A stretch of 43,038 nucleotides of DNA from Roseomonas sp. GC11 (GTDB lineage Bacteria; Pseudomonadota; Alphaproteobacteria; Acetobacterales; Acetobacteraceae): contig NZ_JANFNY010000040.1 in NCBI RefSeq assembly GCF_024437745.1, forward strand, positions 1 through 43,038, given 5' to 3'. The stretch's first letter is position 1. Every line of letters begins with the position of its first letter. Under the pieces are notes generated by a model. The model saw only the letters and a program-made list of their open reading frames with translations, searched no databases and was not told the origin of the DNA. A program made the position numbers and the translations under genes. Shown piece after piece: positions 14,959-23,376 of this stretch.

Positions 14959-15597
14959 TTACCAGCGCAGCCAGTAGCGGCCCAGCACGGCGCCGAGCAG
15001 CGCGACGAAGCCGATGCCTAGCCCGTACCACACCACCAGAAAAAGCGGGCTGTCATCGATGCAGTGCAGCGCGTAGAAGGCGGCGCCCATGCCGCCTGCC
15101 GCCAGCCCGGCCAGTGCGCCCGAAAGGCCGGGGCGGATCGGCGCGCCCTGGCGTAGCGCCAGAAGCAGGCAGGCCAGAGGCCCTGCCGCCAGGGCCGGGA
15201 TCAGCGCCAGACAGAACAGCGCGTTCTGTCCCATCATCCGGGCGCTCCAGCTTGCCGGTGGCGTCGCCAGCAGCTCCGCCGCCACAGCGCCCGCCAGCAG
15301 CAGCGCCAGCGCGGGCGCCCCCCAGCGCCAGCCGCCCACAGGCACACCAGGGCGCGCCAGCCGCAGCGTCAGCCCGGCACAAACCACAAGCAGCCCCAGG
15401 CTCACCACCAGCTTCAGCAGCACCCGCAGCGTCATGACGGCGCTCTCCAGATCCGGCCGTAGGCCAAGTCCGGCCAGGAAGCCCAGCGCCGTCATGCCGC
15501 CACCGATGGCCAGGCCGCAGAGCAGCACACCCTCCAGCCGCCAGCGTCGCATGGCCTGGTCCTGCACCAGCGCGCTGATCAGTTCGTTCGTCCTCAT
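14959..15597 (-). CDS. nrsF: NrsF-type membrane anti-sigma factor (DUF1109)
   Basis: 212 residues with six predicted transmembrane segments and the characteristic N-terminal MRTNELISALVQDQ. NrsF/DUF1109 proteins hold ECF sigma factor SigF at the membrane until a metal or oxidative signal releases it. In the Caulobacter system two cysteines matter for sensing; here several Cys are visible, including CIDDSP in the last third. The start ATG overlaps the sigF stop (ATGA), so the two are translationally coupled. The next operon (bufferins) is the expected regulon. Confidence 0.85.
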   Translation of the reverse strand: MRTNELISALVQDQAMRRWRLEGVLLCGLAIGGGMTALGFLAGLGLRPDLESAVMTLRVLLKLVVSLGLLVVCAGLTLRLARPGVPVGGWRWGAPALALLLAGAVAAELLATPPASWSARMMGQNALFCLALIPALAAGPLACLLLALRQGAPIRPGLSGALAGLAAGGMGAAFYALHCIDDSPLFLVVWYGLGIGFVALLGAVLGRYWLRW

Positions 15598-16151
15598 GCC
15601 GTCTGCCTTCCCGAAATCAGGGCCAGCGCCTTCAGGGCGCGGTGGAGGGCTACGCGCACGGCGCCCTCCGACATGCTGAACTGTTGCGCCGCCTCGCGCG
15701 CCGAGCGGCCCTCCAGCGAGAGCGCGCGCACGATGTCGCGCTGCCGACCGCCCAGCTGCTCCAGCAGCCGGTCAAGCTCCTGCCCTTCCTCCATCTCCGC
15801 GCCGCCGGCGGCGGGCAGGGTCTCGAGCAGATCGTCGATCGGCACATGCGCGGCGGTGGGGCGGCGGCGTAGTGCGTCCACCAGCTTGTTCCGCGCGATG
15901 GCGGAAAGCCACGGCCCGATCGGCCGCGCCGTGTCCCAGGTGTGGCGCTTCAGGTGGATGGCCAGCAGCGCCTCCTGCACGACATCCTCCGCCTCGGCCG
16001 GCGATAGCCCGGCACGAGCGAAACCGCGCCGTGCCAGGCCACGCAGGAAGGGCGTCACGGCCTCCAGCACGCGGCGATAGGCGGCGCCGTCGCCCGCGAT
16101 GGCAGCGCGCATCCAATCCGCCCAATCTTCCTCATCCGACGCGCGGGCCAT
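15594..16151 (-). CDS. sigF: ECF sigma factor SigF
   Basis: 185 residues from the ATG at 16151. Region 2 covers residues about 20-95 (FLRGLARRGF, EAEDVVQEALLAIHLKRHTW, GPWLSAIARNKLVDALRR). Region 4 covers 125-180 (GRQRDIVRALSLEGRSAREA, SEGAVRVALHRALKAL). Pairing with a DUF1109 anti-sigma identifies the SigF/ECF16-type group. Upstream on its own strand lies GTAACG-N16-CGAA, close to the SigF consensus known from Caulobacter (GTAACC-N16-CGAA), so it probably controls itself. Confidence 0.88.
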   Translation of the reverse strand: MARASDEEDWADWMRAAIAGDGAAYRRVLEAVTPFLRGLARRGFARAGLSPAEAEDVVQEALLAIHLKRHTWDTARPIGPWLSAIARNKLVDALRRRPTAAHVPIDDLLETLPAAGGAEMEEGQELDRLLEQLGGRQRDIVRALSLEGRSAREAAQQFSMSEGAVRVALHRALKALALISGRQTA

Positions 16152-16179
16152 GCCGCCTCCTGTCGCTCTCGCGCAGGAT

Positions 16180-16205
16180 TTCGCGCGGTAGCACTCCAAC
16201 GTTAC
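16180..16205 (-). promoter_or_regulatory. SigF-type promoter of sigF-nrsF
   Basis: On the minus strand GTAACG (16205-16200), 16 bases, CGAA (16183-16180), then the sigF ATG 29 bases on. Matches the SigF consensus at all but one position. Confidence 0.6.
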
Positions 16206-16259
16206 AGGCCAGAGGAAAAATTTTTTGCCCTGCCTGCGGAAACATTCGCGCCGCGCTGC

Positions 16260-16285
16260 GTAATGCCTGCCGCCCCAGCCCCGTA
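16260..16285 (+). promoter_or_regulatory. SigF-type promoter of bufABCD
   Basis: GTAATG (16260-16265), 16 bases, CGTA (16282-16285), 52 bases before the bufA ATG. It has the same spacing as the sigF promoter and differs from it at two positions. Confidence 0.5.
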
Positions 16286-16337
16286 GTCGGCGGCGTGGGC
16301 CACTCACGGCCCGCGCCATCCTCCACGGAGACGATCT

Positions 16338-16622
16338 ATGCAGACCCGTCAGCTTGCCCTCGCCCTGCTCGGTGCCACCGCCTCCGCCCTGGCAATGGCC
16401 GCGGCTCCCGCCGCGGCGCAGCCGGCCGCCACGGAGAAGTGCTACGGCGTGTCGCTGGCTGGCCAGAATGGCTGCGCGGCCGGCCCCGGCACCACCTGTG
16501 CGGGCACCTCGAAGGTCGACTACCAGGGCAATGCCTGGAAGCTGGTGCCCGCCGGTACCTGCACCACCATCAGCACCCCGCATGGCGCTGGCTCGCTGAT
16601 GCCGCTGCGTCGCCCGGCCTGA
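16338..16622 (+). CDS. bufA: BufA1-type bufferin precursor (DUF2282)
   Basis: 94 residues: a Sec signal ending in AAAQ-type sequence near residue 29, then a mature peptide with four cysteines ([39 protein letters not shown]), exactly the DUF2282/bufferin 1 pattern. Bufferins are ribosomally made, post-translationally modified periplasmic peptides whose core cysteines are converted by the MNIO enzyme BufB into copper-binding heterocycles. They protect against copper stress in Caulobacter. The first gene of the bufABCD operon, with GGAG upstream and a SigF-type promoter. Confidence 0.92.
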   Translation: MQTRQLALALLGATASALAMAAAPAAAQPAATEKCYGVSLAGQNGCAAGPGTTCAGTSKVDYQGNAWKLVPAGTCTTISTPHGAGSLMPLRRPA

Positions 16623-16647
16623 CAGCGCCCGGCCTGACAGCGCCCGG
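16612..16647 (+). repeat. 15-bp tandem repeat across the bufA stop codon
   Basis: GCCCGGCCTGACAGC occurs twice in tandem plus a partial third GCCCGG. The bufA TGA lies in the first unit. Looks like slippage. Confidence 0.8.
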
Positions 16648-16651
16648 TGGC

Positions 16652-16677
16652 GGGGCGGCACCTTGCGGCGCCGCCCC
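16652..16677 (+). terminator. GC-rich hairpin between bufA and bufB
   Basis: GGGGCGGC (16652-16659) pairs with GCCGCCCC (16670-16677) around a 10-base loop; a short pyrimidine run (ACCTTTCTTCCCT) follows. It could be a partial terminator or 3' stabiliser letting bufA be expressed above bufBCD. Confidence 0.5.
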
Positions 16678-16713
16678 ACCTTTCTTCCCTCAGAGCCGAC
16701 GAGGAACACCGCC

Positions 16714-17568
16714 ATGCGGCCCAGCCAACTTCCCTGCCGTGCCGGGCTCGGCTTCAAGCCGGAGCATGCTGCCGACATCCTGGCCACCCCGCCAGATCTC
16801 GGCTTCTTCGAGGTGCATGCGGAGAACTACATGGGCGAGGGCGGCGTTTCCCATGCCCTGCTCGGCCGGCTGCGGCGCAACTACGCGCTCTCGCTCCATG
16901 GCGTGGGCCTCTCGATCGGTGGCGCTGCACCGCTGGATGTGGAGCATCTCGCTCGCCTCCGCCGCCTCTGTGATCGCTACGCGCCGGAGAGCTTCTCCGA
17001 GCATCTCGCCTGGTCCAGCCATGGCGGCACTTATTTCCCCGACCTGCTGCCGCTGCCCTACAACGCGGCCACGCTGGCCCGCGTGGCGGAGCACGTGGCC
17101 ACGGTGCAGGCCCATCTCGGCAGGCAGATGCTGCTGGAGAACCCTTCCGCCTATTTGGACCTCGCGGAGAGCGAAATCCCGGAAGGCGCCTTCCTGGAGG
17201 AGATCGCCCGCCGCACTGGCTGCGGCCTGCTGCTCGACGTGAACAACCTCTACATCGCCGCGCGCAACCGCGGCGCTGATCCGGAGGTCGAACTGGCGCG
17301 TTTCCCGCTGCATGCCGTGCGGCAGGTGCATCTCGCCGGCTATGCCACGGAGCCGGAGCCGGATGGTGGCGCGGTGCTGATCGACACGCATGGCGCGCCG
17401 GTGGCCGACCCCGTCTGGGCGCTCTACGCGCGGGTGCTGGAGGCCGCCGGCCCGCTTCCCACGCTGGTGGAATGGGACAATGATGTGCCTGTCTGGCCTG
17501 TTCTTCTGGCCGAGGCAGAGCGTGCCGGGGCGCTGCTGTGCCACGCTGCCCGGCGGGAGGCTGCGTGA
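16714..17568 (+). CDS. bufB: BufB, multinuclear non-haem iron oxidase (MNIO, DUF692)
   Basis: 284 residues, TIM-barrel DUF692. Metal-ligand regions are visible: [18 protein letters not shown] (His), [11 protein letters not shown] (Glu-His), LLENPSAYL (Glu), [16 protein letters not shown] (Asp, Asn), QVHLAGY (His), [11 protein letters not shown] (Glu, Asp). In characterised systems the enzyme converts cysteines of the precursor to oxazolone/thioamide or 5-thiooxazole groups. ATG at 16714 with GAGGA upstream. The stop overlaps bufC (TGATG). Confidence 0.93.
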   Translation: MRPSQLPCRAGLGFKPEHAADILATPPDLGFFEVHAENYMGEGGVSHALLGRLRRNYALSLHGVGLSIGGAAPLDVEHLARLRRLCDRYAPESFSEHLAWSSHGGTYFPDLLPLPYNAATLARVAEHVATVQAHLGRQMLLENPSAYLDLAESEIPEGAFLEEIARRTGCGLLLDVNNLYIAARNRGADPEVELARFPLHAVRQVHLAGYATEPEPDGGAVLIDTHGAPVADPVWALYARVLEAAGPLPTLVEWDNDVPVWPVLLAEAERAGALLCHAARREAA

Positions 17569-18374
17569 TGCCATCCTCTCTCCGCCTGGAAGGTACGCAG
17601 GAAGCCGGCTTCGCTCATGCTCTGCTGAACCCTGAGGCGCCGCTGCCCGCCGCGCTGAGCGCCGGGAATGAAGAGCGTGCCCGGCGCCGCTTTGCCATTC
17701 ACCGCAACACCGTGATGGGCGGGCTGGTGGCGGCGCTGGGGCAACGCTACCCGGCGGCGCGCATGCTGCTGGGTGGCGCCTTCTTTGATGCCATGGCCGC
17801 CGAGTTCGCCCGCAGCCACCCGCCGCGCTCGCCCCTGCTTTTTGCCTATGGCGCGGAGTTCGCCGATTTCGCCGGTTCCTTTACGCCGGCCGCCAGCTTG
17901 CCTTACCTGGCTGATGTGATGCGGCTGGAGAATGCCCGGCTGCGCGCCTGGCACGCGCCGGAGGTGGCACCGCTGGGGCTGGAGGCGCTGCTCGGCCTGC
18001 TGGCCGCGCCGGAGGCGGTACACTTCCGGCTGCATCCCGCCGCTGGACTGCTGGCCTCGCCCCATCCGGCGGTGACGATCTGGGCGATGCAGGCCGGTGA
18101 GCGGCCGCTGGCGCCCCTGGTGCGATGGGAGCCGGAGGAGGCGCTGGTGGGGCGGCGGGGTGATAGCGTCCTGGTGCAGCGCCTGCCGCCCGGTGGCTGT
18201 GCCTTTGCCTGGGCGTTGGGGGAGGGCGCTACCCTGGCGGATGCCACCGAGGCCGCCCTGGCGCGCGACCCCGGCTTCGCGCTGAGCGACACGCTCGCCC
18301 TGCTGGTGCGGCTGGGCACGCTCTGCCTGCCTGCCTCTTTTCTCCCCCCGACTCGCGCGGAGCAACCGAGATGA
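17568..18374 (+). CDS. bufC: BufC, DUF2063 partner of the MNIO enzyme
   Basis: 268 residues with the DUF2063 N-terminal domain ([52 protein letters not shown]). DUF2063 proteins act as precursor-recognition partners that deliver the bufferin peptide to BufB. Overlapping start with bufB and a four-base overlap with bufD support coupling and stoichiometric expression. No transmembrane segment. Confidence 0.88.
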   Translation: MPSSLRLEGTQEAGFAHALLNPEAPLPAALSAGNEERARRRFAIHRNTVMGGLVAALGQRYPAARMLLGGAFFDAMAAEFARSHPPRSPLLFAYGAEFADFAGSFTPAASLPYLADVMRLENARLRAWHAPEVAPLGLEALLGLLAAPEAVHFRLHPAAGLLASPHPAVTIWAMQAGERPLAPLVRWEPEEALVGRRGDSVLVQRLPPGGCAFAWALGEGATLADATEAALARDPGFALSDTLALLVRLGTLCLPASFLPPTRAEQPR

Positions 18375-18826
18375 ACCCGACCCTGTTGGCCGCCACCCTG
18401 CACCGTGCCACCGCCTTGGGCGCCGCCATGTGGGTGGAGGATGCACTTCTCCTCGCCTCTCGTCTGTTCCCGGCGGCGGTGTTCTGGATGTCTGGCCGCA
18501 CCAAGGTAGAGGGCTGGTCCCTGGCGCCCGGAACGGTGGAACTGTTCCGCGACGAATATGCCCTGCCGCTGCTCGACCCGGCGCTGGCCGCCACCCTCGC
18601 CGCCGCCGCAGAGCACCTGTTTCCCGTGCTGCTGGCGCTGGGGTTGGCCAGCCGCCCGGCCGCTCTGGCGTTGCTGGGGATGACGCTGGTGATCCAATTC
18701 TTTGTCTACTCCTCGGCTTGGCCTACGCATGGTGTCTGGGCGGTCTGCCTGCTCTGGGTGTTGGCGCGCGGCGGTGGACGAATCTCGCTGGACCGCATGC
18801 TTGCGCGCCAAGCTTGGGGCAGATGA
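18371..18826 (+). CDS. bufD: BufD, DoxX-family membrane protein
   Basis: 151 residues with four hydrophobic segments and the DoxX pattern ([74 protein letters not shown]). DoxX proteins close many bufferin operons; their role may be redox or membrane support for modification. The last gene: the opposite strand carries a truncated gene ending at 18876. A weak hairpin (GGGCAG/CTGCCC, 18817-18843) at the end might aid termination. Confidence 0.85.
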   Translation: MNPTLLAATLHRATALGAAMWVEDALLLASRLFPAAVFWMSGRTKVEGWSLAPGTVELFRDEYALPLLDPALAATLAAAAEHLFPVLLALGLASRPAALALLGMTLVIQFFVYSSAWPTHGVWAVCLLWVLARGGGRISLDRMLARQAWGR

Positions 18827-18875
18827 CCGGCACTGTGCTGCCCAGTGTTTGCTGGAATGCTGATTGGCTCGCTGG

Positions 18876-19084
18876 TCAGGCGACGGGGGCTTCGGGCAGT
18901 AAGCCCTCCATCTGGGTGCGGAGGCGAGTGTTTGTTTCGGTCCCCTCGGATAAGGTGGACTGCACGAGGGAGGTTGCGTAGTCGCTGTACGACTTAGCGT
19001 GGCTGATGAAATGCGCCTCGCGCGAGAATATGAAGGCGAATTCGAGGGCAGTAATATTGTGTGCGATCTTCTGGGAGGTGCCAC
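18876..19084 (-). pseudogene. C-terminal fragment of an unrecognised gene truncated by a MITE
   Basis: The minus strand reads SRGTSQKIAHNITALEFAFI to QMEGLLPEAPVA and a TGA at 18876. The amphipathic, coiled-coil-like composition recalls phasin-type proteins, but that is weak. The frame meets a stop directly inside the MITE arm, so about 68 codons of a longer gene survive. Confidence 0.45.
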
Positions 19085-19187
19085 GAGACTTTCAGAAATT
19101 CATGGGATGGCCCGCCCCTCTTCCCTGCCGCGGTCTGCTGGCAGGGCAACGTGAGGGACGGGCCATCCCATAAATTCCTGACAGTCC
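19085..19187. mobile_element. Complete 103-bp palindromic MITE
   Basis: Arms 19085-19120 and 19152-19187 are inverted repeats matching at 31 of 36 positions (outer GGGACTGTCAGGAATTTATG, inner GGGATGGCCCGTCCCTC). The 31-base centre contains CCCTGCC-N10-GGCAGGG, so the whole unit folds as one long hairpin. Partial copies are at 3926 and 14557. No coding capacity; presumably moved in trans. The autonomous parent is not in the window. Confidence 0.75.
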
Positions 19188-19403
19188 CAGAATAAACGAC
19201 GCATGCGCCTCGACTCTTGCCGTGCGACGGTCGCCGCCCTGTGGCCTGGCCGCCGGCGTGCCGTGCCGGAGCGCCAGCTGTCGCCACCGGATCGCGCTCG
19301 CCGCGCTGACCCCGAACCGTTCGGCCGCCTGTCGGCACGACAACCCGCCTTCAACCGCAGCGACGACACGGTCGCGAAGATCACGCGATAAGGCTCGACC
19401 CAT
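19188..19403 (-). pseudogene. IS630-family transposase N-terminal fragment
   Basis: Starts MGRALSRDLRDRVVAAVEGG at 19403, followed by LSCRQAAERFGVSAASAIRW (HTH) and RPQGGDRRTARVEAHASFIL, the standard N-terminus of an IS630 group. It ends exactly at the MITE arm; the DDE domain is gone. Bases 19404-19517 are probably its upstream end; I see no gene there. Confidence 0.8.
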
Positions 19404-19517
19404 CCCTGCCGGCCTCCTTCGCAGCACGGATCGTGAATCAGAAAACCGCGCCCATGTGAATCCCCATCGATTCAGCCCGCTCGAAAATCGCTCTAAGCTT
19501 ATCAAAGCCGCCAAACC

Positions 19518-20078
19518 GTCCAACTGATCGGAACCATCTCAGCGGGGCAGGGGCTCTGGGTGAATGTGCTGGGCGCCGTGGCGCCGACGCTCATGCCGGT
19601 GGGTGGCCAGGCGCGCAACACCAACGGCGCGGTGCCGGTGCTGGTGGTGACAGGGCTTTCGGCGAATCCCGCGGTGGTCACGAGCGGCTGCGGGGTTGAT
19701 CTGCAGGCGACGCTGATCGGTGCGCTGGTGGTCAAGCCTTACGCCATCCCGGAGGCGGATTGGCAATATGCCGCGCCGGCGGGCGGCATCACCACGAGCA
19801 GCGATGTTGTCCTCAAGGCGGCCGCCGCCGCGGGCATCCGCAACTACGTCACCGCGATGGATCTGCGCAACGCCCATGCCACGGTGGCCACGGAGGTGGT
19901 GATCAAGGACGGGGCGACGGTGCTCTGGCGGCATTTGCTGCCGGCGGCGATGGCGGTGCCGAGCGAGATCACCCTTCCGACGCCGCTGCGCGGCAGCGCG
20001 GCGACGGCGCTGAACGTCGCCTGCCTGACGGCGGGCGCCCAGCTCTACATCAATGCCCAGGGCTATATCGCGCCCTGA
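19518..20078 (+). pseudogene. Phage virion-associated protein, 5'-truncated
   Basis: The reading frame is already open upstream of the first GTG at 19560 (VQLIGTISAGQGLWVNVLGA), showing that the original start was lost to the inserted IS material. About 186 residues remain, Ala/Val/Thr-rich, no signal, ending YINAQGYIAP. The beta-rich, repetitive nature and the directly following prohead protease suggest a capsid-decoration or tail structural protein; the exact family is not recognisable. Confidence 0.5.
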
Positions 20079-20103
20079 GGCGCCGCAGCAGGACAGGCCA
20101 GAG

Positions 20104-21201
20104 ATGAGCGATAGCGCCGAGCCGGGCGGGGAAACCTCCGCGCCGGATGCTTCTGTCATGCCCATCGTGGCGCAGCGCGCGATCGCGGCACCCGCCACGG
20201 TGGATCGCGCCGCGCGCACGGTCGAGGTGGTGTGGAGCACCGGGGCGCGGGCGCGCAACATCATCCCCGCCCTTGGCCTGATCACCGAGGAGTTGGAGAT
20301 GTCACCGCAGGCGGTGCGCATGGAGGCTCTGCGCTCGGGCCAGGCGCCGGTGCTGAACACGAATCGCCGCGGTGATGCGCGGTATGTGCTGGGGCGCGTC
20401 ACCGCCGCGCGGCTCGAACGCGGCCGCGGCTATGCAACCTTGCAGTTCAGCACGGCGGCCGATGTGGAGCCGGTCTGGCAGCGTGTGGCCGATGGCACGC
20501 TGCAGGCGGTGAGTGTCGGCTATCGCGTGCATCGCTATACGCCGGTGCCGGATCCGGCCACGGGCGAGACCATCCACCGCGCGGTGGATTGGGAGCCCTT
20601 TGAGATCTCTGTCGTGCCCGTGCCGATCGATCCGGCCGCCGCGGTGCTGGGGGAGGGAGATCAGCCCACCCCCAGCACCGCTTACGAACCGCCCTTGCCC
20701 AACGAGGAATCCCCCATGCCCGAGACCATCCCGCTGGCCGCTCCAGCGCCGCCCGCCACCCCGCCCCAGGAGACGCCCGTGCCGCCCAACCCGCCCGCCG
20801 CGGCTCTCGAGGCCGTGCGCGCCGAGGCCGAGCACGCGGCCCTGGATCGCCTCGCCGCCTACGACACGGTGCTGGCCGGGGCGCGCGGACTGCTGGCCGA
20901 GGATCTGCTCGATGGCCTGCGCCAGAGCGCTATCCGCGAGCGCATCGCGCCGGAGGTGCTGCGCGGCCGGCTGTGGGAGGCTTTCACCCGCGGCGCGCCC
21001 CGCCCCGCCCTCCCGGCCCGGCCGGAGAGCGGCCCCACCCACGACGATCCTGCGGTGCTGATCGACACCATGGCCGAGGCCCTCGCCGCCCGCGCCATGC
21101 CCGGCTACCAGCCGCAAGGGAATGGCCGGCACGCCGAATTCCTCGGCTGGCGGCCCTCCGACATGATCGGCGAACTGCTACGCCTGCGGGGGGAACGTTA
21201 G
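20104..21201 (+). pseudogene. Prohead protease / major capsid fusion protein, truncated
   Basis: 365 codons from the ATG at 20104. Residues 15-185 form an HK97-type prohead protease (VLNTNRRGDARYVLGRVTAA, GTLQAVSVGYRVH with the catalytic Ser, DWEPFEISVVPVPIDPAA), then a Pro-rich linker, then the start of a major-head domain (GRHAEFLGWRPSDMIGELLR). After GER comes TAG, but the same frame continues IPRNPALLAER as expected for the capsid part, up to an istB fragment at about 21230. So the gene lost most of its capsid domain and carries an amber codon. Confidence 0.75.
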
Positions 21202-21225
21202 ATCCCGCGCAACCCGGCGCTGCTG

Positions 21226-21289
21226 GCCGAGCGCGTAGGCCAGCCAGGACTTGCCGACGCCGGTCGGGCCGGTGATCAGCAGCCCCGAG
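21226..21289 (-). pseudogene. IS21 helper ATPase (istB) scrap
   Basis: The minus strand gives SGLLITGPTGVGKSWLAYAL, the Walker A block of IstB. About 21 codons remain, wedged between the phage gene and an IS481 fragment. Confidence 0.75.
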
Positions 21290-21531
21290 CTGGTGCCACT
21301 TGCGAATGGTTCCTGTGCTGACGCCATAGCACTTGGCCAGCAGGCCGATGAGTGCCAAAGAGCGGGCAATCTCGGCGCGGATGGCGGAGGGCGTGCGAGC
21401 ATTCAGGTGGATCTGGTGCATAGCTCACCTCCGTCCCAGGACAGCACGCGGCAGGCGTTCGAACTGGCGCTTGTAATCTACAATCGCCAGCACCAAAGGA
21501 TCCCAACAATGCTCCGCGACAAGACAGTTCA
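21290..21531 (-). mobile_element. IS481-family left-end fragment
   Basis: Left end (ACTGTCTTGTCGCGGAGC) next to the dctM stop, a conserved 34-codon leader frame, then ATG at 21421 and MHQIHLNARTPSAIRAEIAR to TIRKWHQ, homologous to the intact transposase at 11181. The rest is replaced by the istB scrap. Confidence 0.8.
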
Positions 21532-22794
21532 TCAGAATCGCAGGGTCAGGGCCGGGATGTAGCTGATCGCCACGAGTAGGGCGATGGCCGTCCAGAAGAA
21601 AGGCCAGAGCGCCTTCACCGTTTCCGACATCGAACTGCCGGCAATGGTGGAGGAGATGAACAGTGTCGTTCCCACCGGCGGCGTGTAGAGGCCGATGCCC
21701 AGGTTGAGCACCATCATCAGCCCGAGTTGCAGCGTGTCGAGGCCGATTTGCTGCGCCAGCGGCACAAAGATCGGTGCCAGCAGCAGGATGGCCGGGGCCA
21801 GATCCAGTGGCCCGCCCACCACCAGCATGATGATGTTCATGGCCAGGATCACCAGCCAGGGGCTTTGCAGCGTGCTGGAAATCCATTCGGCAAAGCGCTG
21901 GGGCACCTGGTCATAGGTGAGGATCCAGCTCGCCACCGCGCTGCCCATGATGACCAGCATGACGATGCCCGTGGCGATGCCGGCATCGATCATCGCCTTG
22001 CGGAAGCGCGCCCAGGACATGTCCCGGTAGAGGAAGAGGCTGGCGGCCAGGGCATAAAGCACGGCCATGACCGCGATTTCTGTCGGCGTGGCGAAGCCGA
22101 AGCGAAGCGCGACCAGGATGAGCACCGGCAGGATGAGGGCAGGAAGGGCGAGGATGCCAAGCCGCAGCAGCCGCGGCAGGTCGAGCGGCGAGCGCGTCGT
22201 GGCGGTGCCGAGTTGCCGCGCCTGCCACCAGCACACCCCGACAAAGCCCACCGCCATCAGGACACCGGGCAGGATGCCAGCCATGAACAACTCGCCGATG
22301 GAAACGCCACTGACCACGGCATAGAGGATCATCGGGATGGAAGGCGGGATCAGGATGTCGATGACCGCCGAGGTGGCGTTGTTGGCGGCGCAGAGGCCTG
22401 CGGGGAAGCCCTGGCGCTTCTGCCAGGGGATCAGCACCGAGCCGAGGGCGCTGGCATTGGCCACCGCGCTGCCCGAGACGCCGCCGAAGACAACCGAGCC
22501 GACCACCGTGGTGGAGAGCGCGCCGCCGCGCAGCCGCTGCATCAGCTCGCCCGAGAAGCGCAGCAGCTCCGCCCCCAGCTTGCCCTCCATGATCAGGGTG
22601 CCGGCCAGGATGAAGAAGGGCAGGGCGAGCATGGGGAAGGACTGCGTCTGCTGGAACATCTGCTGCGCGACGAGCAGCAGGGGCAACTGCCCATCCCACA
22701 GCAGCGCCATGCCGGAGGCGATGACCAGCGCGTGCGAGACGGGCACGGCCGCCACCATCAGCACGCAGAAGGCGAGGATGAGGGCGAGGCTCAT
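21532..22794 (-). CDS. dctM: TRAP transporter large permease DctM
   Basis: 420 residues with about twelve hydrophobic segments and the DctM signatures LPFFILAGTLIMEG, FGGVSGSAVANASALGSVLI, LIPPSIPMILYAVVSGVSIG and GLYTPPVGTTLF. It forms the sodium-driven channel of a tripartite ATP-independent transporter. The start at 22794 overlaps dctQ by four bases. The stop is followed without a gap by an IS481 left end; length and ending look normal, so the gene is probably intact. Confidence 0.93.
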   Translation of the reverse strand: MSLALILAFCVLMVAAVPVSHALVIASGMALLWDGQLPLLLVAQQMFQQTQSFPMLALPFFILAGTLIMEGKLGAELLRFSGELMQRLRGGALSTTVVGSVVFGGVSGSAVANASALGSVLIPWQKRQGFPAGLCAANNATSAVIDILIPPSIPMILYAVVSGVSIGELFMAGILPGVLMAVGFVGVCWWQARQLGTATTRSPLDLPRLLRLGILALPALILPVLILVALRFGFATPTEIAVMAVLYALAASLFLYRDMSWARFRKAMIDAGIATGIVMLVIMGSAVASWILTYDQVPQRFAEWISSTLQSPWLVILAMNIIMLVVGGPLDLAPAILLLAPIFVPLAQQIGLDTLQLGLMMVLNLGIGLYTPPVGTTLFISSTIAGSSMSETVKALWPFFWTAIALLVAISYIPALTLRF

Positions 22795-23375
22795 GTCGGG
22801 ACATCCTCCGGCGCCGGCTGTGGCAGGGCCTCTGGCCCCAGCAGGGCGATGCGGGCGGCGATGGCGAGGGTGCCGAGGCTGAGCAGCACGCAGCCCGCGG
22901 CGACCGCCCAGTAGCCATAGCTGCGTGGCAGGCCGAGGGCCGGGCTGGTCTCGATGGCGACGATCTGCGCCACCACCAGGGATTGCCAGCACAGCGCCAG
23001 ATAGGCCGCGGCCACCAGCGCATGGCCCGCCAGCAGCAGGGCGCGCCGCCCCGGCCGCCCGAGATGGCCCAGCAGCCATTCCACCGCGATATGTCCACCC
23101 TTCTGCACCGCCAGGGCGACGCCAGCCATGATGAACCAGGGGAAGATCTGCTCGGGCACTTCCTCCGCCCAGTCGAAGCCACCGCTCTCCAGCAGATAGC
23201 GGGCGACGACATTGGCGGCCAGCACGGCCATCAGGGCGCTGCCCGTCAGCAGCAGCACCGTCTCGCAGAGGTGGGCGATGACCCGCTCGACGCCATGGCT
23301 GATGGCGAGGAGCGAGGGGAAGCGCCCCGCCCCGGCCGAGGCCGGGAGGGGCGCCGAAGGGAAGGGGGGCGCCAT
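22791..23375 (-). CDS. dctQ: TRAP transporter small permease DctQ
   Basis: 194 residues with four transmembrane segments and the DctQ landmarks VVARYLLESGGFDWAEEVPE and GGHIAVEWLL. The ATG at 23375 sits one base after the dctP stop. The Pro/Ala-rich N-terminal tail of about 25 residues is somewhat longer than usual. It acts with DctM in the inner membrane. Confidence 0.88.
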   Translation of the reverse strand: MAPPFPSAPLPASAGAGRFPSLLAISHGVERVIAHLCETVLLLTGSALMAVLAANVVARYLLESGGFDWAEEVPEQIFPWFIMAGVALAVQKGGHIAVEWLLGHLGRPGRRALLLAGHALVAAAYLALCWQSLVVAQIVAIETSPALGLPRSYGYWAVAAGCVLLSLGTLAIAARIALLGPEALPQPAPEDVPT

Positions 23376-23376
23376 G

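Noticed and set aside
16612-16647. Possible CRISPR-like or VNTR array
   Set aside because: Only 2.4 units of 15 bp with no spacers; ordinary tandem duplication.
15872-17242. Long plus-strand frame spanning sigF, the spacer and bufAB
   Set aside because: It crosses three well-supported genes on both strands and lacks any domain; chance open frame in GC-rich DNA.
21199-21201. Amber codon as evidence for stop-codon recoding in the phage
   Set aside because: Only one in-frame TAG, next to obvious IS-driven truncation; neighbouring phage genes use normal stops. A nonsense mutation is simpler.
21532-23212. Alternative long minus-strand frames over the TRAP genes
   Set aside because: They are Arg/Pro/His-rich frameshifted readings of dctM and dctQ.
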